Below are positions 1-11,844 of a stretch of 64,000 nucleotides of DNA, one piece after another. Every line of letters starts with the position of its first letter. Position 1 is the stretch's first letter. Below the pieces are notes generated by a model that worked only from the letters and a program-made list of their open reading frames with translations, was not told the DNA's origin and ran no database searches. Position numbers and translations under genes: made by a program. This DNA is from Blastobasis lacticolella. Lineage: Eukaryota > Arthropoda > Insecta > Lepidoptera > Blastobasidae. The stretch is from positions 13,526,001 through 13,590,000 of the forward strand of contig LR990056.1 of assembly GCA_905147135.1 (NCBI GenBank). The letters are read 5' to 3'.

Positions 1-375
1 AGACCTATTTCTACTGGTTCCTAGAAACCATAGACTAGAAAATCTATTTTCTACGTTAATAAAAATAAACGAATAAATGAAAATACTGAACGGGTGCACT
101 AAACCGTTTAATTCATTCTTTTTAGTTGGAGTTGTAATACGGTATTTTCCTAGGCTTAAACAGCGTTAAAGCTAAAGAACTCACCTTCAGCCAATGAGAA
201 TAAAGAAAATCACATTATTTATATTTTTAAAGGCACAGAAATCGTAAAAAGGTTACAACAATATTATTAGCGGTTATTTGACAATCACCAGTTCGTATTG
301 CATACTTTCATACAAATTCTGTGTTTTGATAGCTCATAAAGAGTTGCTGATGTGATTTGCAGTTAAATTCCGTAT

Positions 376-484
376 TATCAGGACAAGGTTCATTAACAAG
401 AATAAAAGGTGGGTAGGTGTAGAGTAAAGGTAGGGTGGGTAGGGGTACAACACCACGCGAACAAAGTCGCGCCGAGCCAGCTAG
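376..484 (+). mobile_element. Helitron 3' end
   Basis: Ends with the hairpin-forming block CACGCGAACAAAGTCGCGCC and then CTAG at 481-484, as do the other Helitrons here. The upstream GGTGGGTAGG-rich stretch matches the internal region of the copies at 26928 and 48745. The 5' part is not recognisable. Confidence 0.6.
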
Positions 485-1391
485 ACATTGATAACAAAAT
501 TCATGTAAAGATCAAGAACTCAGGTTTCTTTCAAAGATTGCAGAAAAAAGAGCATACTAAACTTATTTTACTGGCAATAATAAACTACATGGAGGAAGTA
601 TAACTCCTAGGTAATTAATATAACTCGACGCTATTGAGCAATCTATTTTTATAACCTGGAGAGGGTTTTTCATTCGTTTGAGTGTTTAGTAAATGAATTA
701 TGGTTTATGCTCTTATGCTAATGGTGCGCAAAATGGGTTTCTATAGGTTTATGATTCATAAAGCAGTTAAATCGAAAAAACTACAAATAGCCGTTAGATG
801 GCGTTTGTGTTTCCATTATTTTGCTTTTTCATTGCTTTGTTTTATATTACTAACATGTAGACCTCCATTTCATCCATTCAACGGCCAATTGCACAAACAT
901 ACATTAAAAACGTCAAACCAGTAAAAGTATGGATAAATAAGGTTACATCAAATTTGTATAAAAATCTCTTAATATTCATCTTAATAGTCATCATCATCAT
1001 CTTGGCGTTATATCCTGGTTGCGCCAGGACGCAAGACCATGCGAGGGCCCAGGGTTGCCTCGTTATTATGTACAATAATAACGTGGAGTACAATAATAAC
1101 GAGGCGTATTATTGGCGTATAATTTGGCGTATCAAACCATCGAGTTATGGCGCCAACGTCTATTAGGTACGTCAAATGTTGACAAATTTGAAAAGAGTCA
1201 CAATTCCATAGAGGGCGCTAGGCGCGTTTTCCGAGACGTCATTATTCTGATTTCACAATAGGGACATGTTCGTTTCTTTTTTCCGCCACTTTCCTCATTA
1301 TCCACGTCGCATTGTTGGCGGTATTCTAATTCTGTCACATGCTTCTAGTGTTGCTACATAAAACGCAGAACTAGCGCCATTATTGACAACA
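485..1391. other. AT-rich spacer with a possible SINE-A scrap
   Basis: No gene is evident. At about 1006-1062, ATCTTGGCGTTATATCC and CGAGGGCCCAGGG resemble the distal end of SINE-A on the minus strand. This is a weak match. Confidence 0.35.
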
Positions 1392-1605
1392 GGCTAATTA
1401 TGTAACGTTGCCAACAATTCTCTTATTTCAATGATTGAAATTGTTACTTTTGCGATTTCGTATCATCGATTTCATGGGTTCAATTGCTAACAAAGTTCCA
1501 TTGCATTAAACTAAAACTATTAAATCGATCATACGTAATCGCAAAAGTAACAATTACAATCATTGAAATTAGATAGTTGTAGGTAACAGTGTTACGTAAA
1601 TAGCC
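1392..1605. mobile_element. Foldback MITE, family M1, copy 1
   Basis: Arms of about 65 bp pair imperfectly. The left arm contains TGATTGAAATTGTTACTTTT (about 1432-1451) and the right arm its inverse near 1542-1570. The outer ends read GGCTAATTATGTAACG and, inverted, GGCTATTTACGTAAC. A second copy lies at 34811-35064, which supports a family. Confidence 0.75.
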
Positions 1606-2274
1606 AACAAGTCAGCTCAGTTCTTGGTAGGGGAATAATAGTACCTATATCAAAATAACTCGACTTTCTATTGATTAATTTACTTTTTTCTTTGTAGGTC
1701 TTAATTAATTGTAGGTGAGTTAACATTAATAGGATTTTAGTGATTTGCGTTGTTGATGAAGGTGTATTTAGTGCACGAACATGCGCATTCATAGAAGCAG
1801 AACTCGATAGCGTTCAAATGCTTGGCTAGTTCTACAAAAAAGCTGACACAAACAATATTGTTCAAAGAACTTAAATAATTGCGGCTTGTGCCAAATTCTT
1901 AAATGCTAACAATGACTTTTAACGTTTTTTTGTATGAAGTTGTCTGTTTAAGTATTAACTTAAATGTATTTACGAATTTGGTGCAAGCCACCTTAAGTTT
2001 GTTAAAGGCATCATGTATGATGATGTCTTTGTTATTATGTTATTTGTTTACTAATTGATTTCGATAAAGGATAATTTATCATTTCCCTGTCTTAGCTTGT
2101 AACTAAATTGGTGCAAGTATCTACTTTAAATTAAAAAGAGTAACAGATAAAGACACTTCCTCATTCATGACATTAGGAAATGCTCACACGGTGGTGTGAA
2201 GATGCGACCGAAGGTCTAGAAACAGCCTTTTAGGTATTGTATGTGTAATAAGTATGTATTTAAAAATATATAAG
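1606..2274. other. Unassigned AT-rich sequence
   Basis: No gene, repeat match within the window, or structured element could be supported here. Confidence 0.4.
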
Positions 2275-2368
2275 CAGGTTATCGACTGTCTGGCACCCAT
2301 AACTCAAGCTTTTCTCACTTTGGGGCTAGATGACGCTGTGTGAATTGTCCAACATATTTATTTATTTA
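2275..2368 (+). mobile_element. SINE-G fragment (3' half)
   Basis: Carries the diagnostic block GCACCCATAACTCAAGC, then GGGGCTAGATGACGCTGTGT and a TTTATTTATT tail. The tRNA-like head is missing. Confidence 0.75.
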
Positions 2369-2775
2369 CTCTAGCCTTGAAGGTATCTTCTAGATTATAA
2401 TATTGAAGAAACACACTCGCAGACAACTTTTGTCGCTCCTAAAAAGTAAATAAAACGTGTAAAATAACACAAAGGTCCGCCTGAAAATTATTTAGGGTAC
2501 CTATTCCGGCCCCACAGCTCCATCCATTTCTGTAATTCCCACATAAATCTAAGTTTTAAGATCTGCAACGTACACACGTCGTATTTGCTTAGTGAAGGCA
2601 AATTCTATGTTTACCGTCTTGCTTCCCGGGTTTGAACGAGCTACGTACAGCTCTCGATGTAGTAGTTGGAAAAACATCTGGTACTTGGTTTAGCTTAAGA
2701 GATAGTCGTGATGGATATGCTTGTTTCCTTCTCTTGTTGGTAGATACACAATGGTGGGATTTTTAATGTAACACG

Positions 2776-2860
2776 GCAGACCAGCAGGCACGCGGGTCAT
2801 TTGATGGAAAGTGGTCACCGCAGCCTGTGGACATCCGTGGCTAGGCCTATGGATGGCCGT
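2776..2860 (-). mobile_element. LINE-A fragment
   Basis: Short match to the block around GGCACGCGGGTCATTTGATG and AAGTGGTCACCGCAGCC shared by the LINE-A copies at 22777 and 63005. Confidence 0.55.
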
Positions 2861-3322
2861 AAAGGCACGTTTGTACGTTACCGCTTACAAACCGGACAAT
2901 AAACGCAATCGCAACGTGCCCGCATAGTCTCCGCTTAGGAACCGGACACAAAACGTGCAATTTGCCCTATTGACGCGCACGCGACGCGTTACTATGCGAG
3001 TGCGGAACGATTGCTTTGCGATGACGATGTGATTGTTTACAAATAATAAAATAAGCTTTATGACATTGGTATAGGAACCAAAATTGCCTAAACACTTGGG
3101 ACAAATTGTGCAGAAATCATGTACGTATGTATGTGCGCTAACTGTCCACTGATAAGCCTTTTCAATGCCTGGAGGATATTGCCATTTATAATTCGGTTGC
3201 CCGATTAGATTTCAATGCTCACATGCTTAATGCTTCAATATAATATAAATGTATGCAGGAATATTTTAAAATAAGCTTCTGTCCTTAATATAGATAGAAG
3301 CCGAAATACTAAACAGAGGTCC

Positions 3323-3692
3323 AGTTAACTAACACCCATAACACAAGCTTTGCTTTTTTTTAAGCTAGATGGCGCTGTGTGAATATCATCATCATCATCA
3401 CAGCCCGTAACAGTCCACTGCAGGACTTAGGGCCTCTCCCACGAAAGGGGAGGTTATTGCCAAAATTTCCACGCTTGGCAGGCGGGTTGGAGATCGCAGT
3501 GTTTAAATATAACAATGGAAAATGCTGCTGCCCATTTTCCAGACTACGGAGACTCTTGATCTTATGCCTCGAAAACATTAGTCGCCTTGTACGACACCCA
3601 TGAGTGTAAGGGGTTGGTGCTATTCTACTCTGCCGGACACCACACGGCCAGTGGTGTGAATATGCCCAAGCATATTTATTTATTTATTATAG
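3323..3692 (+). mobile_element. SINE-G fragment split by a REP-C insertion
   Basis: SINE-G sequence runs from ACACCCATAACACAAGC to GATGGCGCTGTGTGAATAT, is interrupted, and resumes at 3654 with GTGTGAATAT and the TTTATTTATTTATT tail. It is the host of the nested insertion at 3387-3653. Confidence 0.8.
3387..3653 (-). mobile_element. REP-C retroposon with 10-bp target-site duplication
   Basis: Complete REP-C on the minus strand. The (GAT)n tail reads as ATCATCATC on the plus strand at 3387. The body contains CAGTCCACTGCAGGACTTAG, CGGGTTGGAGATCGCAG and GCCGGACACCACACGGCC. The 10-bp direct repeat GTGTGAATAT flanks it at 3377-3386 and 3654-3663, marking a clean insertion. Confidence 0.9.
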
Positions 3693-4205
3693 ATCTGTAT
3701 TTCTACGAACTCGGATCGGGTGAAGCGTAACCACTCTAGCGTGTGATTGTCCAAGATTATTTATTGACTACATTATTAGATTACATACGAAACCGAGTCG
3801 GTAGAAAATAAAATACTCCGGAGACAGGAGGCTGGAGACCACGAAATCGGCGCACTAACGAGGTTTTCCACTCGAGTGGCTCTTTGGAGTTGGCTTCGGA
3901 CCAAACAGCGAATATACCGGCTTGTGACTTGCGACGCGCTCACGGATGGAGAAATTTAGTCATTGGAGAAACCTAGCGGAGGTAAAATCGGCACTAACGA
4001 CCGATAACGGATAAGCAACGCATATCAGTGTGTTGCTCTCCCAAGCAACACTGTGCTGAGCCATGACTTATAACGCTTTTTGCGTTACTGCAGCATACAC
4101 ATGCGGCTTAAGTTAGTAATTAGTTAGTTAGTAGTCCGTCGTCAACAATAAATTTCTTCTTTTGTGTTACTTATAAGTTGTATGTGTATGTATGGAGTGC
4201 CGAAT

Positions 4206-4232
4206 AAATTTTTTCTATTCTATTCTATTCTA
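4206..4232. repeat. TTCTA microsatellite
   Basis: Tandem copies of a 5-bp unit (CTATT) directly before the 5S-like block. Confidence 0.8.
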
Positions 4233-4330
4233 TAACGCACACAGTCCGGGCAAAGGATGGGTGACCATTTCGTACTTCGAGGCTAGTCGAACCTCAGCAC
4301 CGCTATGATCTCGGTTTGTCTATTTTTTAG
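4233..4330 (+). mobile_element. 5S-rRNA-like SINE fragment
   Basis: AGTCCGGG and then GGATGGGTGACC (4256-4267) resemble the 3' half of 5S rRNA including box C. The same block occurs inverted at 59205-59265. The surrounding CATTTCGTACTTCGAGGCTA is shared by the two copies. The 5S origin is inferred. Confidence 0.5.
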
Positions 4331-4412
4331 GCTAACCTGGCATTTGACACGCGGTCCTGGTGGTAAGCGACGATGCGGCCGATGATGGAGCATGCCTGTC
4401 TAGGAACAGCCA
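4321..4412 (-). mobile_element. LINE-J tail
   Basis: Inverse of the tail at 8940-9040: GGCATTTGACACGCGGTCC, GATGCGGCCGATGATGGAGC and ATGCCTGTCTAGG. A common lepidopteran Jockey-like 3' end. Confidence 0.65.
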
Positions 4413-4727
4413 CTCATGCCTTGTAGGCGTCCAGATTATAATAATCAGGGAACACACTAACAGGTAACGTGTTCTATTCCTTAGCCGTACGTATTATAAA
4501 GGTTGAACTAAAGCGGCTCGTGCAGATAGCTGGAAGATCCACGACAAACGATGAAGCGTTCGCCCAGATCGCGTTTCCCGGTATCGGAAAGAGGCGAGGG
4601 GCGGCGGGAAAATAGCACAGAAAAATGAATATCATTGAAAAGATCCACCCGGCCGATAATGGCGTAAACTTATATCACTTTTTGTGTAAGAGTTGTAAAA
4701 AAATTATATCTAAGTACCTTTAACGTG

Positions 4728-4987
4728 TGCCGTGTGGTGACCGGCAGAGTAGAATAGCACCAACCCCTTACGCTCATGGGTGTCGTACAAGGCGACTAAT
4801 GTTTTCGAGGCAAAAGATCAAGAGTCTCCGTAGTCTGGAAAATGGGCAGCAGCATTTTCCATTATTATATTTAAACACTATGATCTCCAACCCGCCTGCC
4901 AAGCGTGGAGATTATGGCAATAACCTTTCGTGGGAGAGGCCCTAAGTCCTGCAGTGGCCTGTTATGGGCTGTGATGATGATGCCGGT
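4728..4987 (+). mobile_element. REP-C retroposon
   Basis: Nearly complete. Starts GCCGTGTGGTGACCGGCAG, includes GTCGTACAAGGCGACTAATG and GATCTCCAACCCGCCTGCC, and ends GGGCTGTGATGATGATG. Confidence 0.88.
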
Positions 4988-5221
4988 TGAGGATACTTCT
5001 GCCCTTTTTTGGAGTAATAAAAATACGCAAGATTATTACACAGCACGTAACAAGTAGACATAGTCTGGGTTGTAACGCGATTATCTACGGACTAAGAAGC
5101 CATACAGCGGTGACAATTACATAGTTACCGCTAAATTTGTACCCTGCATGCAGGAGGCACGTTTCACTTTTCGATTGAACTATGTATATTATAGATATTA
5201 TTTATGTACATAATATTTGTA

Positions 5222-5455
5222 ACTTAGGCCCTCTCCCCTGATAGGGTAGGGTAGGGTAGGTTGGAGATCGCAGTGTTACAAATATAACAATGGAAAACGC
5301 TGTTGCCAATTTTCCAGCTTACGGAGACTCTTAGATCTTTTGCCTCGAAAACATTAGTCGCCTTGTACGACACCCACGAGTTGGTTGGGTGAGTGGTAAG
5401 GGGTTGATGCTATACTCTGCTGCCGAACACCACACAGCCAACTGTAATAAATGCA
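5222..5455 (-). mobile_element. REP-C retroposon, degraded
   Basis: Minus-strand copy with TTAGGCCCTCTCCCC, GGTTGGAGATCGCAGTG and CTCTGCTGCCGAACACCAC. The segment before the GATCGCAG block contains an expanded GGGTAGGGTAGGGTAGG. Confidence 0.8.
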
Positions 5456-5782
5456 CGAAAAGATCGTAACTTGTGGCACTTGATAGTGTCAGCCTCTATA
5501 GGAAACGGACGTGAGTGTGTAAGTATCTATGTACTTTAATAGCGATTCCTTGCGGTTTTCTTTCACCCGCGTTCACACCGTAGAATAAAAAATGCATCGA
5601 CAATACCCCGGGAACCTGGTAAAGCATCATCACTAGTCACTACGTGTTATAAAACTTTATAGAAGCGGCACTGACCCAGTCATAAAATTCACAAATTCAA
5701 ATAAATTCCACACCACAACCGGTGTGTATTACCACTCATGACATACGGTGCCGAGACTTGGAAACAGCTTGTTACTGCTTCA

Positions 5783-5995
5783 TTGCTGAGCGACCATGTT
5801 CATTAGTTCATGGTCGCTCCCGTGATTTGGTCTGACGCGGTCCGTATGACCGAGAGGTTGGTAGGACCATGGGTGGTGGTGGGCCAAAGTTCATGGTCGC
5901 TCAACGTGCTATGAAACGCGCTATGCTCTTGGGGAGGCCCATCTCCGGCAGTAGACCAGTATAGGCTGATGACGATGACGATAAACAAAATTTAG
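5783..5995 (+). mobile_element. RTE-like 3' end with (GAT)n tail
   Basis: GGGGAGGCCCATCTCCGGC followed by AGTATAGGCTGATGACGATG is the familiar lepidopteran RTE tail. Upstream, TTCATGGTCGCTC occurs twice direct and once inverted (GAGCGACCATG at about 5789), making a short hairpin. Confidence 0.6.
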
Positions 5996-6429
5996 TTCAG
6001 TTTGCTCAAAAAAAGAATCTATTTCTTACTCAATGTAAATAGTAAGACACTCTTTTTCAATGATTCAACAAAAATATAATAAAAATAATTACATTTCAGT
6101 ATAGTAGATAACATTATATTGTAACGAAGTTATAGATCCTGAAGAAAAGACAACCGACACCAACCTCACGGTCATTTGCGTCGTGCTCCTAATTACTGAC
6201 ATTATCATCGATCTTGCCTGTAACCATCAGCTGTTCGAGGTTATATCGATCTACTCGGGTTATGTGACCATCGAATTCCAGGATCCTTCGCAAGTTAGTA
6301 GTGTATGAAGCCTAGTTTTAATATTCAGTACACGAAGGATAGACTCTCTTATACTTCCAACCCACGGAATCCGCAGCTTCTTCCTTCAGCATTTGAAGGC
6401 AATAATGCGACTTATGCAGCTTAGCAGCC

Positions 6430-6683
6430 GTGTGGTGTCCGGTAGAGTAGAATAGCACCAACCCCTTACACTCGTAGGTGTCGTACAAGGCGACTTATTT
6501 TTAGATACAAAAGATCTAGAGTCTCCGTAAACTGGAAAATGGGCAGCAGCGTTTTCCATTGTTATGTTTGCAACACTGCGATCTCCAACCCGCCTGCCAA
6601 GCGTGGAGATTATGGCAATAACCTCCCAATTTGTGGAAGAGGCCCAAAGTCCTGCAGTGGACTGTTATGGGCTGTGATGATTA
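6430..6683 (+). mobile_element. REP-C retroposon
   Basis: Runs from CCGTGTGGTGTCCGGTAG to GGACTGTTATGGGCTGTGATG. Full family length with scattered substitutions. Confidence 0.88.
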
Positions 6684-6734
6684 ATGCGACTTATATTAGG
6701 TATGTATTTCTTTTACTCATCCTATGACCTCTTT

Positions 6735-7025
6735 CTGAGTTTTATGTACATAACTTGAACACGAATTGATGCTCTTACAGCGAGGGAAAACATCGTGATG
6801 AAACCTGCCCATTCAGGTGCCTGATTGTGTAATGTAACCATCTTAATCTGGTCAGGTACTCCTGTTAACACGGTCACGGAGGTCAGATGGCAGACGCTCT
6901 ACTGTAAGTACTTGATCTGCTAAATCCTGGATGGCAGTTGCTCTACTGTAATCACCTGATCTATCAAACCCTGGATCAGAGTCAAGGCGAGCGCAACCGA
7001 GATATTGATGCCAAGATGATTATTT
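6735..7025 (+). mobile_element. SINE-A body, head missing, with internal duplication
   Basis: Matches GATGCTCTTACAGCGAGGGA and CATCGTGATGAAACCTGC. The segment with GCTCTACTGTAA and TGATCTG...CCTGGAT is present twice (about 6890-6935 and 6936-6980), so this copy has a partial tandem duplication. Confidence 0.8.
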
Positions 7026-7030
7026 TTTTA

Positions 7031-8334
7031 TTCTTCTCATCCCATTCGAAGGCCAATCATCAAAATACCGTTACACGCTGCATTTACGACTGCAATCGCA
7101 CTCCAGAGAACAGAGTGTTAAACATTTCATTGTAAGTTGATCGCTCTATATAAAAACACATGCTTAGTTTATACAGGATGTATTATTAATAGCAATGAAC
7201 CGTTTAACCGCAATGGTGTAAATTAAAAGACACAACGTTGGGGCTATAACGCCGCCGGCTGATAAATAAGACTCATGGGTTAATATATTTTATATGTTGT
7301 GTTTTGCTGCCTAGTATTAAGAGTAAGTTTATAGAGAAGACATCGGAGGTTAAAAGGTTAATAAATCTGCCAATTCCTTTACATTCGAATGCTTTTTACG
7401 CTGGTGAAGAAAATCGTGAGGAAAACAGCGAGGAAAAGCAATGTAGTGCGTGAGTTGAATTTTTCGTGACATCTACTTAACACTACCAAAAATATTTCTC
7501 CGCATGACGCCCATACCAGATTCAGTTTGTACGTTTTCAAGCGACTTACAACCCACGCCCAGTTAACCTTTATTTAGACAAACTTGATCGGTTTAAATTG
7601 CTATAGGTAGGTAAATATTTTATATGTGGGAGTAAGTGTATAGAAATTAAACAAAGAAATATGAAAAATAAATCTACGTATATTATTGCAAATAACATAC
7701 TAAATAGACAGCAACAGATCGAGAGATCGAGACATTTTTTATTAGTTTAAGCAATGTACATAGAATTAGCAAAATACAGACAAATTCACAATCATTAAAA
7801 TTGTAATTGTAATAAGAAATAATGTGAGTTATACGATTAAGCAAGATTACCTAAGGAAGACAGCTCAGAGCACTGGTGGTGCCGTGTCCGCAGCCGGACA
7901 ACGTCTGACCTGTCGAGAGCGATGGCCGCTTTCTCATAGACTGCGGTGTACCCGCATGTGTGGTTTTTAATTTAAGAACTCTATCGACATTTTATAAAAA
8001 TGAAAATAAATAAAATAATAATCTTATTTCCCACATATATATGAAACAAATATTTAGGATAAAACCCATTATTTTCAGCAAAACCTATCATCATTACACG
8101 GGTCAATCCCGGCTTCTGCCCGCGTCCGTTTTCCAGCCCTTTCACCATGCAGGTTACGGCGAAAGACCTTCACTGATTTCGAAGCACTGGACTGCGAAAG
8201 ACCATCAACTTGTCGTTGCTGGTACCTCATAACCTATTCCGTTTCCTCGACTTCTTCATTTTTCGTAAAGTGTTTCGCAATCTTGTAATATCGTGATAGC
8301 GTTCATCGAGATTAGGTATTACACTCTTCACCGG
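7031..8334. other. Long stretch without recognised genes
   Basis: AT-rich. Contains a mariner-like end near 7172 (TATACAGGATGT) and nothing else I can support. A C/G-richer patch at 7860-7960 has no recognised identity. Confidence 0.35.
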
Positions 8335-8407
8335 AATGAGACCTTGACCCTCACGTCCAACTCGGCGATATCAATCCATCGCTTCTTAGGCATCCCGCAG
8401 GGCCTTT
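8335..8407 (-). mobile_element. RTE-like LINE C-terminal fragment
   Basis: On the minus strand it encodes MPKKRWIDIAELD, matching the GRPKKRWIDIA motif at 40375 and RWINIAE at 21890. Confidence 0.6.
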
Positions 8408-8939
8408 CCTGATACCGGTAGGTGTAAACACCTACTTCTCGCATATCACAAGACCAAACCAGTGGAGGCTTGCCTCTTCAATCGTCTTTTCTTAAACCCT
8501 CTAAACGGGCTTAACACGCTGTGGCCCATTAAATAGTTTATCCCGCAGATACAATACGATCTTCTAGTCTTCCTTAATATACACTGGCAACCTCCAAGAA
8601 ATAGTACTCTACCTAACAATATATCTAAAGTTACAAAGCAATACGATTCGTAAATCAATGGATTGCGTAGCTTGTGTCGTTCGATGTCTTGGTACAGGAT
8701 ATATTTTTGTTGGTGTACTCTCAAATGCCTTCTCAGTATTTTGATAAGGCAGGGGTGTAGTAAATAGCTGGTACAATTTTATTTTGTACATGTGGAAATC
8801 TAGTTCATGTAATTTATATTGCAAAGCACTGGGACAAGATTGTCGACAAAATGTTTTCGCTCCTTATCTCACAGTATCTAAAACTATGTCCTTCGTGCTT
8901 ATTTGCCCGTAATTTGCCTATGAAACATATATGCAAACA

Positions 8940-9040
8940 TCCTAGACAGGCATGCTCCATCATCGACCGCATCGTCATTTACCACCAGGTGAGGTGGCGG
9001 TCAAATGCCTGTCTAGTAAAGTAAAAAAAAAAAAAAACTC
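8940..9040 (+). mobile_element. LINE-J tail with poly(A)
   Basis: GACAGGCATGCTCCATCATC, CACCAGGTGAGGTGGCGGTC and AATGCCTGTCTAG, ending in an A-rich run at 9018-9038. The poly(A) fixes its orientation. Confidence 0.75.
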
Positions 9041-10069
9041 AAGTTTGTACGTTATTGAATCACTTTTTCTATACCTACCGAAATTACAACTTAGGCTCCA
9101 ATTACCTACCATTAAAACCCATTCCAGTTCTGCTGGTGTCTATTTTGTTCAGTTCATAAGCGAAGACTGCTTTACCAGTGAAAGTTCCAACAAATTAATG
9201 TAAACATTTCCAAGGCAAAAAGGCAGACCAAACGAACCTGTACTCTGATTTATAATTTCAGTCACTAAAGCTAATAGTTATCAATGTGTGAAACACGCTG
9301 GTGTTACCAAGAGATTGGGAATATGTGAACGTCCATAGACTACGGTAACTGCAGTTACCATCATCAGTAAGCATCTTACCATCAGATGAGCGATGCGTTT
9401 GATTGCCATCTTACAAAGAACTGAACCAAGCTTCAATTTTATCGTTTCCCTGCTACAGATGCCACCCTGTATACAGGGTGGAATCGTAAACGCGCGTTGT
9501 TTACGACGATTTTACTACACCCCTTAGGTGGATAAGATCGTGAATGGCCCAACGGGTTGATGCGATGTGATGTTGTTATGTAAATAAATTACACGCGCCG
9601 TATCTATGAAGGGTATCTAATTGGGATAACAATATTGGGGTCGGAGTCTCAGAAGGATAATGAAGAAGAATGATCGAAGTATCGGTAATATCTTTTAAAG
9701 TCATGGAAAATTTGAGGGTACTGTTTGATAGCAGAAGTACTCAATTTGACAGAAATTCATTGTAGCAAGAGCAATCGTTTCTTTTCAAGACCCTCATATA
9801 AACATGTGTACAATAAATGATTAAATAAATAAATGACTGAAGTCATATCAGTAGAGGCTGTATGCAATAATATCACGTTATGGGCGCAGTCTGTGCTAAG
9901 GTTACCTGCAAAACGTTACCCGGCACTAATACAGTGAGTATTAGTCACAAATCCTGTATAATCAAATATACTTTGTTGCGAGTTTCGTGTCCATAACGGT
10001 AAGGTTCTCACGCTTTTTGTTTCTGAATTCAGGCACTGAATTTAGGAATGTGTAATAAGCGCATAAGTT
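9041..10069. other. Unassigned sequence with one perfect palindrome
   Basis: No gene is supported. The 20-bp palindrome at 9462-9481 is listed separately. Confidence 0.35.
9462..9481. repeat. 20-bp perfect palindrome (mariner-like ends back to back)
   Basis: CCACCCTGTATACAGGGTGG is its own reverse complement, centred on TA. Each half resembles a mariner-type end, TACAGGGTGG. Confidence 0.8.
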
Positions 10070-10280
10070 AAAGTTTTTTTTGTATGACATGCGATTAGCA
10101 AACAGGCAAGCGGGCCACCTGATGGGAAGTAGTCACCACTGCCTATAGACATTAGCAACACCAAGAGTATCGCCAATGCGTTGCCCACCTCTATAACACG
10201 TTGCTCTGGCAGCAAAAAGGCAAAAGCCACTCCACTGCCAAAGCCATGGTTCCCCAAATCCCCACCCCATGGAGCACTGG
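10070..10280 (-). mobile_element. LINE-B 3' end
   Basis: Shares GCAAGCGGGCCACCTGATGG, GAGTATCGCCAATGCGTTGC and CCCCACCCCATGGAGCACTG with copies at 25150 and 27275. The T-run at its left edge reads as a poly(A) tail on the minus strand. Confidence 0.75.
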
Positions 10281-10435
10281 AAATATGGAAATGGCGCCAA
10301 ATGGACTTTGATGGGATTTACACAGTTTGATAGTTGTACCTGTATGTATAAAAGCTAGTACTATGGAGAAGTAATCGATTATTCGAATACTCCGTAGTTA
10401 CCAGCTTACATACATAAGGGAGGTCATTTAAAATG

Positions 10436-10505
10436 GTCGTATGGGTAAAAGATAAACTGCACTAAAAACTATATCCACGCGAACGAAGTCTCGGGCTAAA
10501 GCTAG
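10436..10505 (+). mobile_element. Helitron 3' end
   Basis: CACGCGAACGAAGTCTCGGG hairpin block followed by CTAG at 10502-10505. 5' end not seen. Confidence 0.6.
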
Positions 10506-10829
10506 TCAATAATATGTATCTCGTTCTTTCCCAAGTTGAAGAAGTTTTAAAACCGAAGTCCCAAGTCTAAGAAAGTTAGAATATGTACGAAAATTCAATA
10601 CTACGTGAGAGTGTCCTCCTTGGAGGTAAGGACATGTAGGCGCCGTGCACATGTTGGCCTGAAGTGGGTTGGGACATTGTAATAGTATCTTCTTGGGATA
10701 ACCTATTTTTATGCTACTCAGTGACAACCGAGCAGACGGCCCCTCCTGATGGTATCTAAGCGGTAACTGATGCCTATAACATTTTGATTCATGTGTTTAG
10801 CATGTGGGTAACATAAATGATTTTTTTTA

Positions 10830-11215
10830 TTTCATACGGTAGGAAAACAGGCATTAGCAAAACCAAGAGTATCGCTAATAAATAAACAAATAATCTTGGA
10901 CAAATTCACACAGCGCCATCTAGCCCCAAAGTAAGCAAAGCTTGTGTTATGGGTGCTAGATAACTGATAAACTACTTATATACGTTTAAATACATATTTG
11001 TTATACATAGAACACCCAGACCCGCAACAGAAATTAAAATTCATCATTTCAATTTCTGCCCGGCCGGGAATCGAACCCGGGACCTCTTGCGTGGCAGACC
11101 ACTGTTGACCACTGAACCACTCAGGTCGTCAAATGCGTTGCTCACCTCTATAACACGTTACTCTGGCAGCAAAAAGGCAAATGCCCCTCCACTGCCAAAG
11201 CCACATGATAAGTGT
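10830..11215 (-). mobile_element. LINE-B 3' end split by SINE-G
   Basis: LINE-B sequence stops after GAGTATCGCTAAT (10868-10880) and resumes with AATGCGTTGCTCACC at about 11132, the continuation seen uninterrupted at 27363-27383. SINE-G occupies the gap. Confidence 0.8.
10883..11130 (-). mobile_element. SINE-G, full length, tRNA-Gly derived
   Basis: On the minus strand the head reads GAGTGGTTCA, then CTGCCACGCAAGAGGTCCCG and GGGTTCGATTCCCGGCC. This follows tRNA-Gly(GCC), with the B box intact. The body ends in the GGCGCTGTGTGAATTTGTCC block and an AT-rich tail. Confidence 0.88.
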
Positions 11216-11844
11216 TGTCAGATGTAGGGAACCTCCGACAGAGCCTAAGATTACATTTATGATATATTAGATTGATGAAGTTGACTTCATCTACTGTATT
11301 TACAAAGCTATTAGATAGGAGTAAAAGTAAAATCATCGTATAACCTGAAAGAAGCGTACTTGAAATAAATCTCCCCAAAGATCGTCTTAAAGACCGACCT
11401 TGAGTCGCCCGCATCTAGCTGGTACCTTCGACTTTTGCCAGATCATTGGTCCACCTTGATAAAGGTCACAAAATATAAATAAACGCTAGTATTTAGTACC
11501 TTTCAACTGTCAGAAAAAAGGTTAAAAGTACCTAAGGGCGGCACCTAATTCTTAAAGACTTTATTAAACAACAACAGACATGTAATATAAACAAAATAAA
11601 AATGAAAACCACTAACTAAAATTAAATTATCCTAAAACCCTACTCCAATCATCGATATGTACAAATATCACCTAAATCGCTGCCACTGTTGGGATTGTGC
11701 CCAAAATAAATGCTTTCCTCCGCTGGATGGATATCCCTTTTCTTAATCGCATTTAAGCATGATAAACACTGAATTTCATACAAAATAACGTTAACCGATT
11801 TGGTGCAAGCCGGACTTAATCTATCCATTTCTAGAATAAGACCG

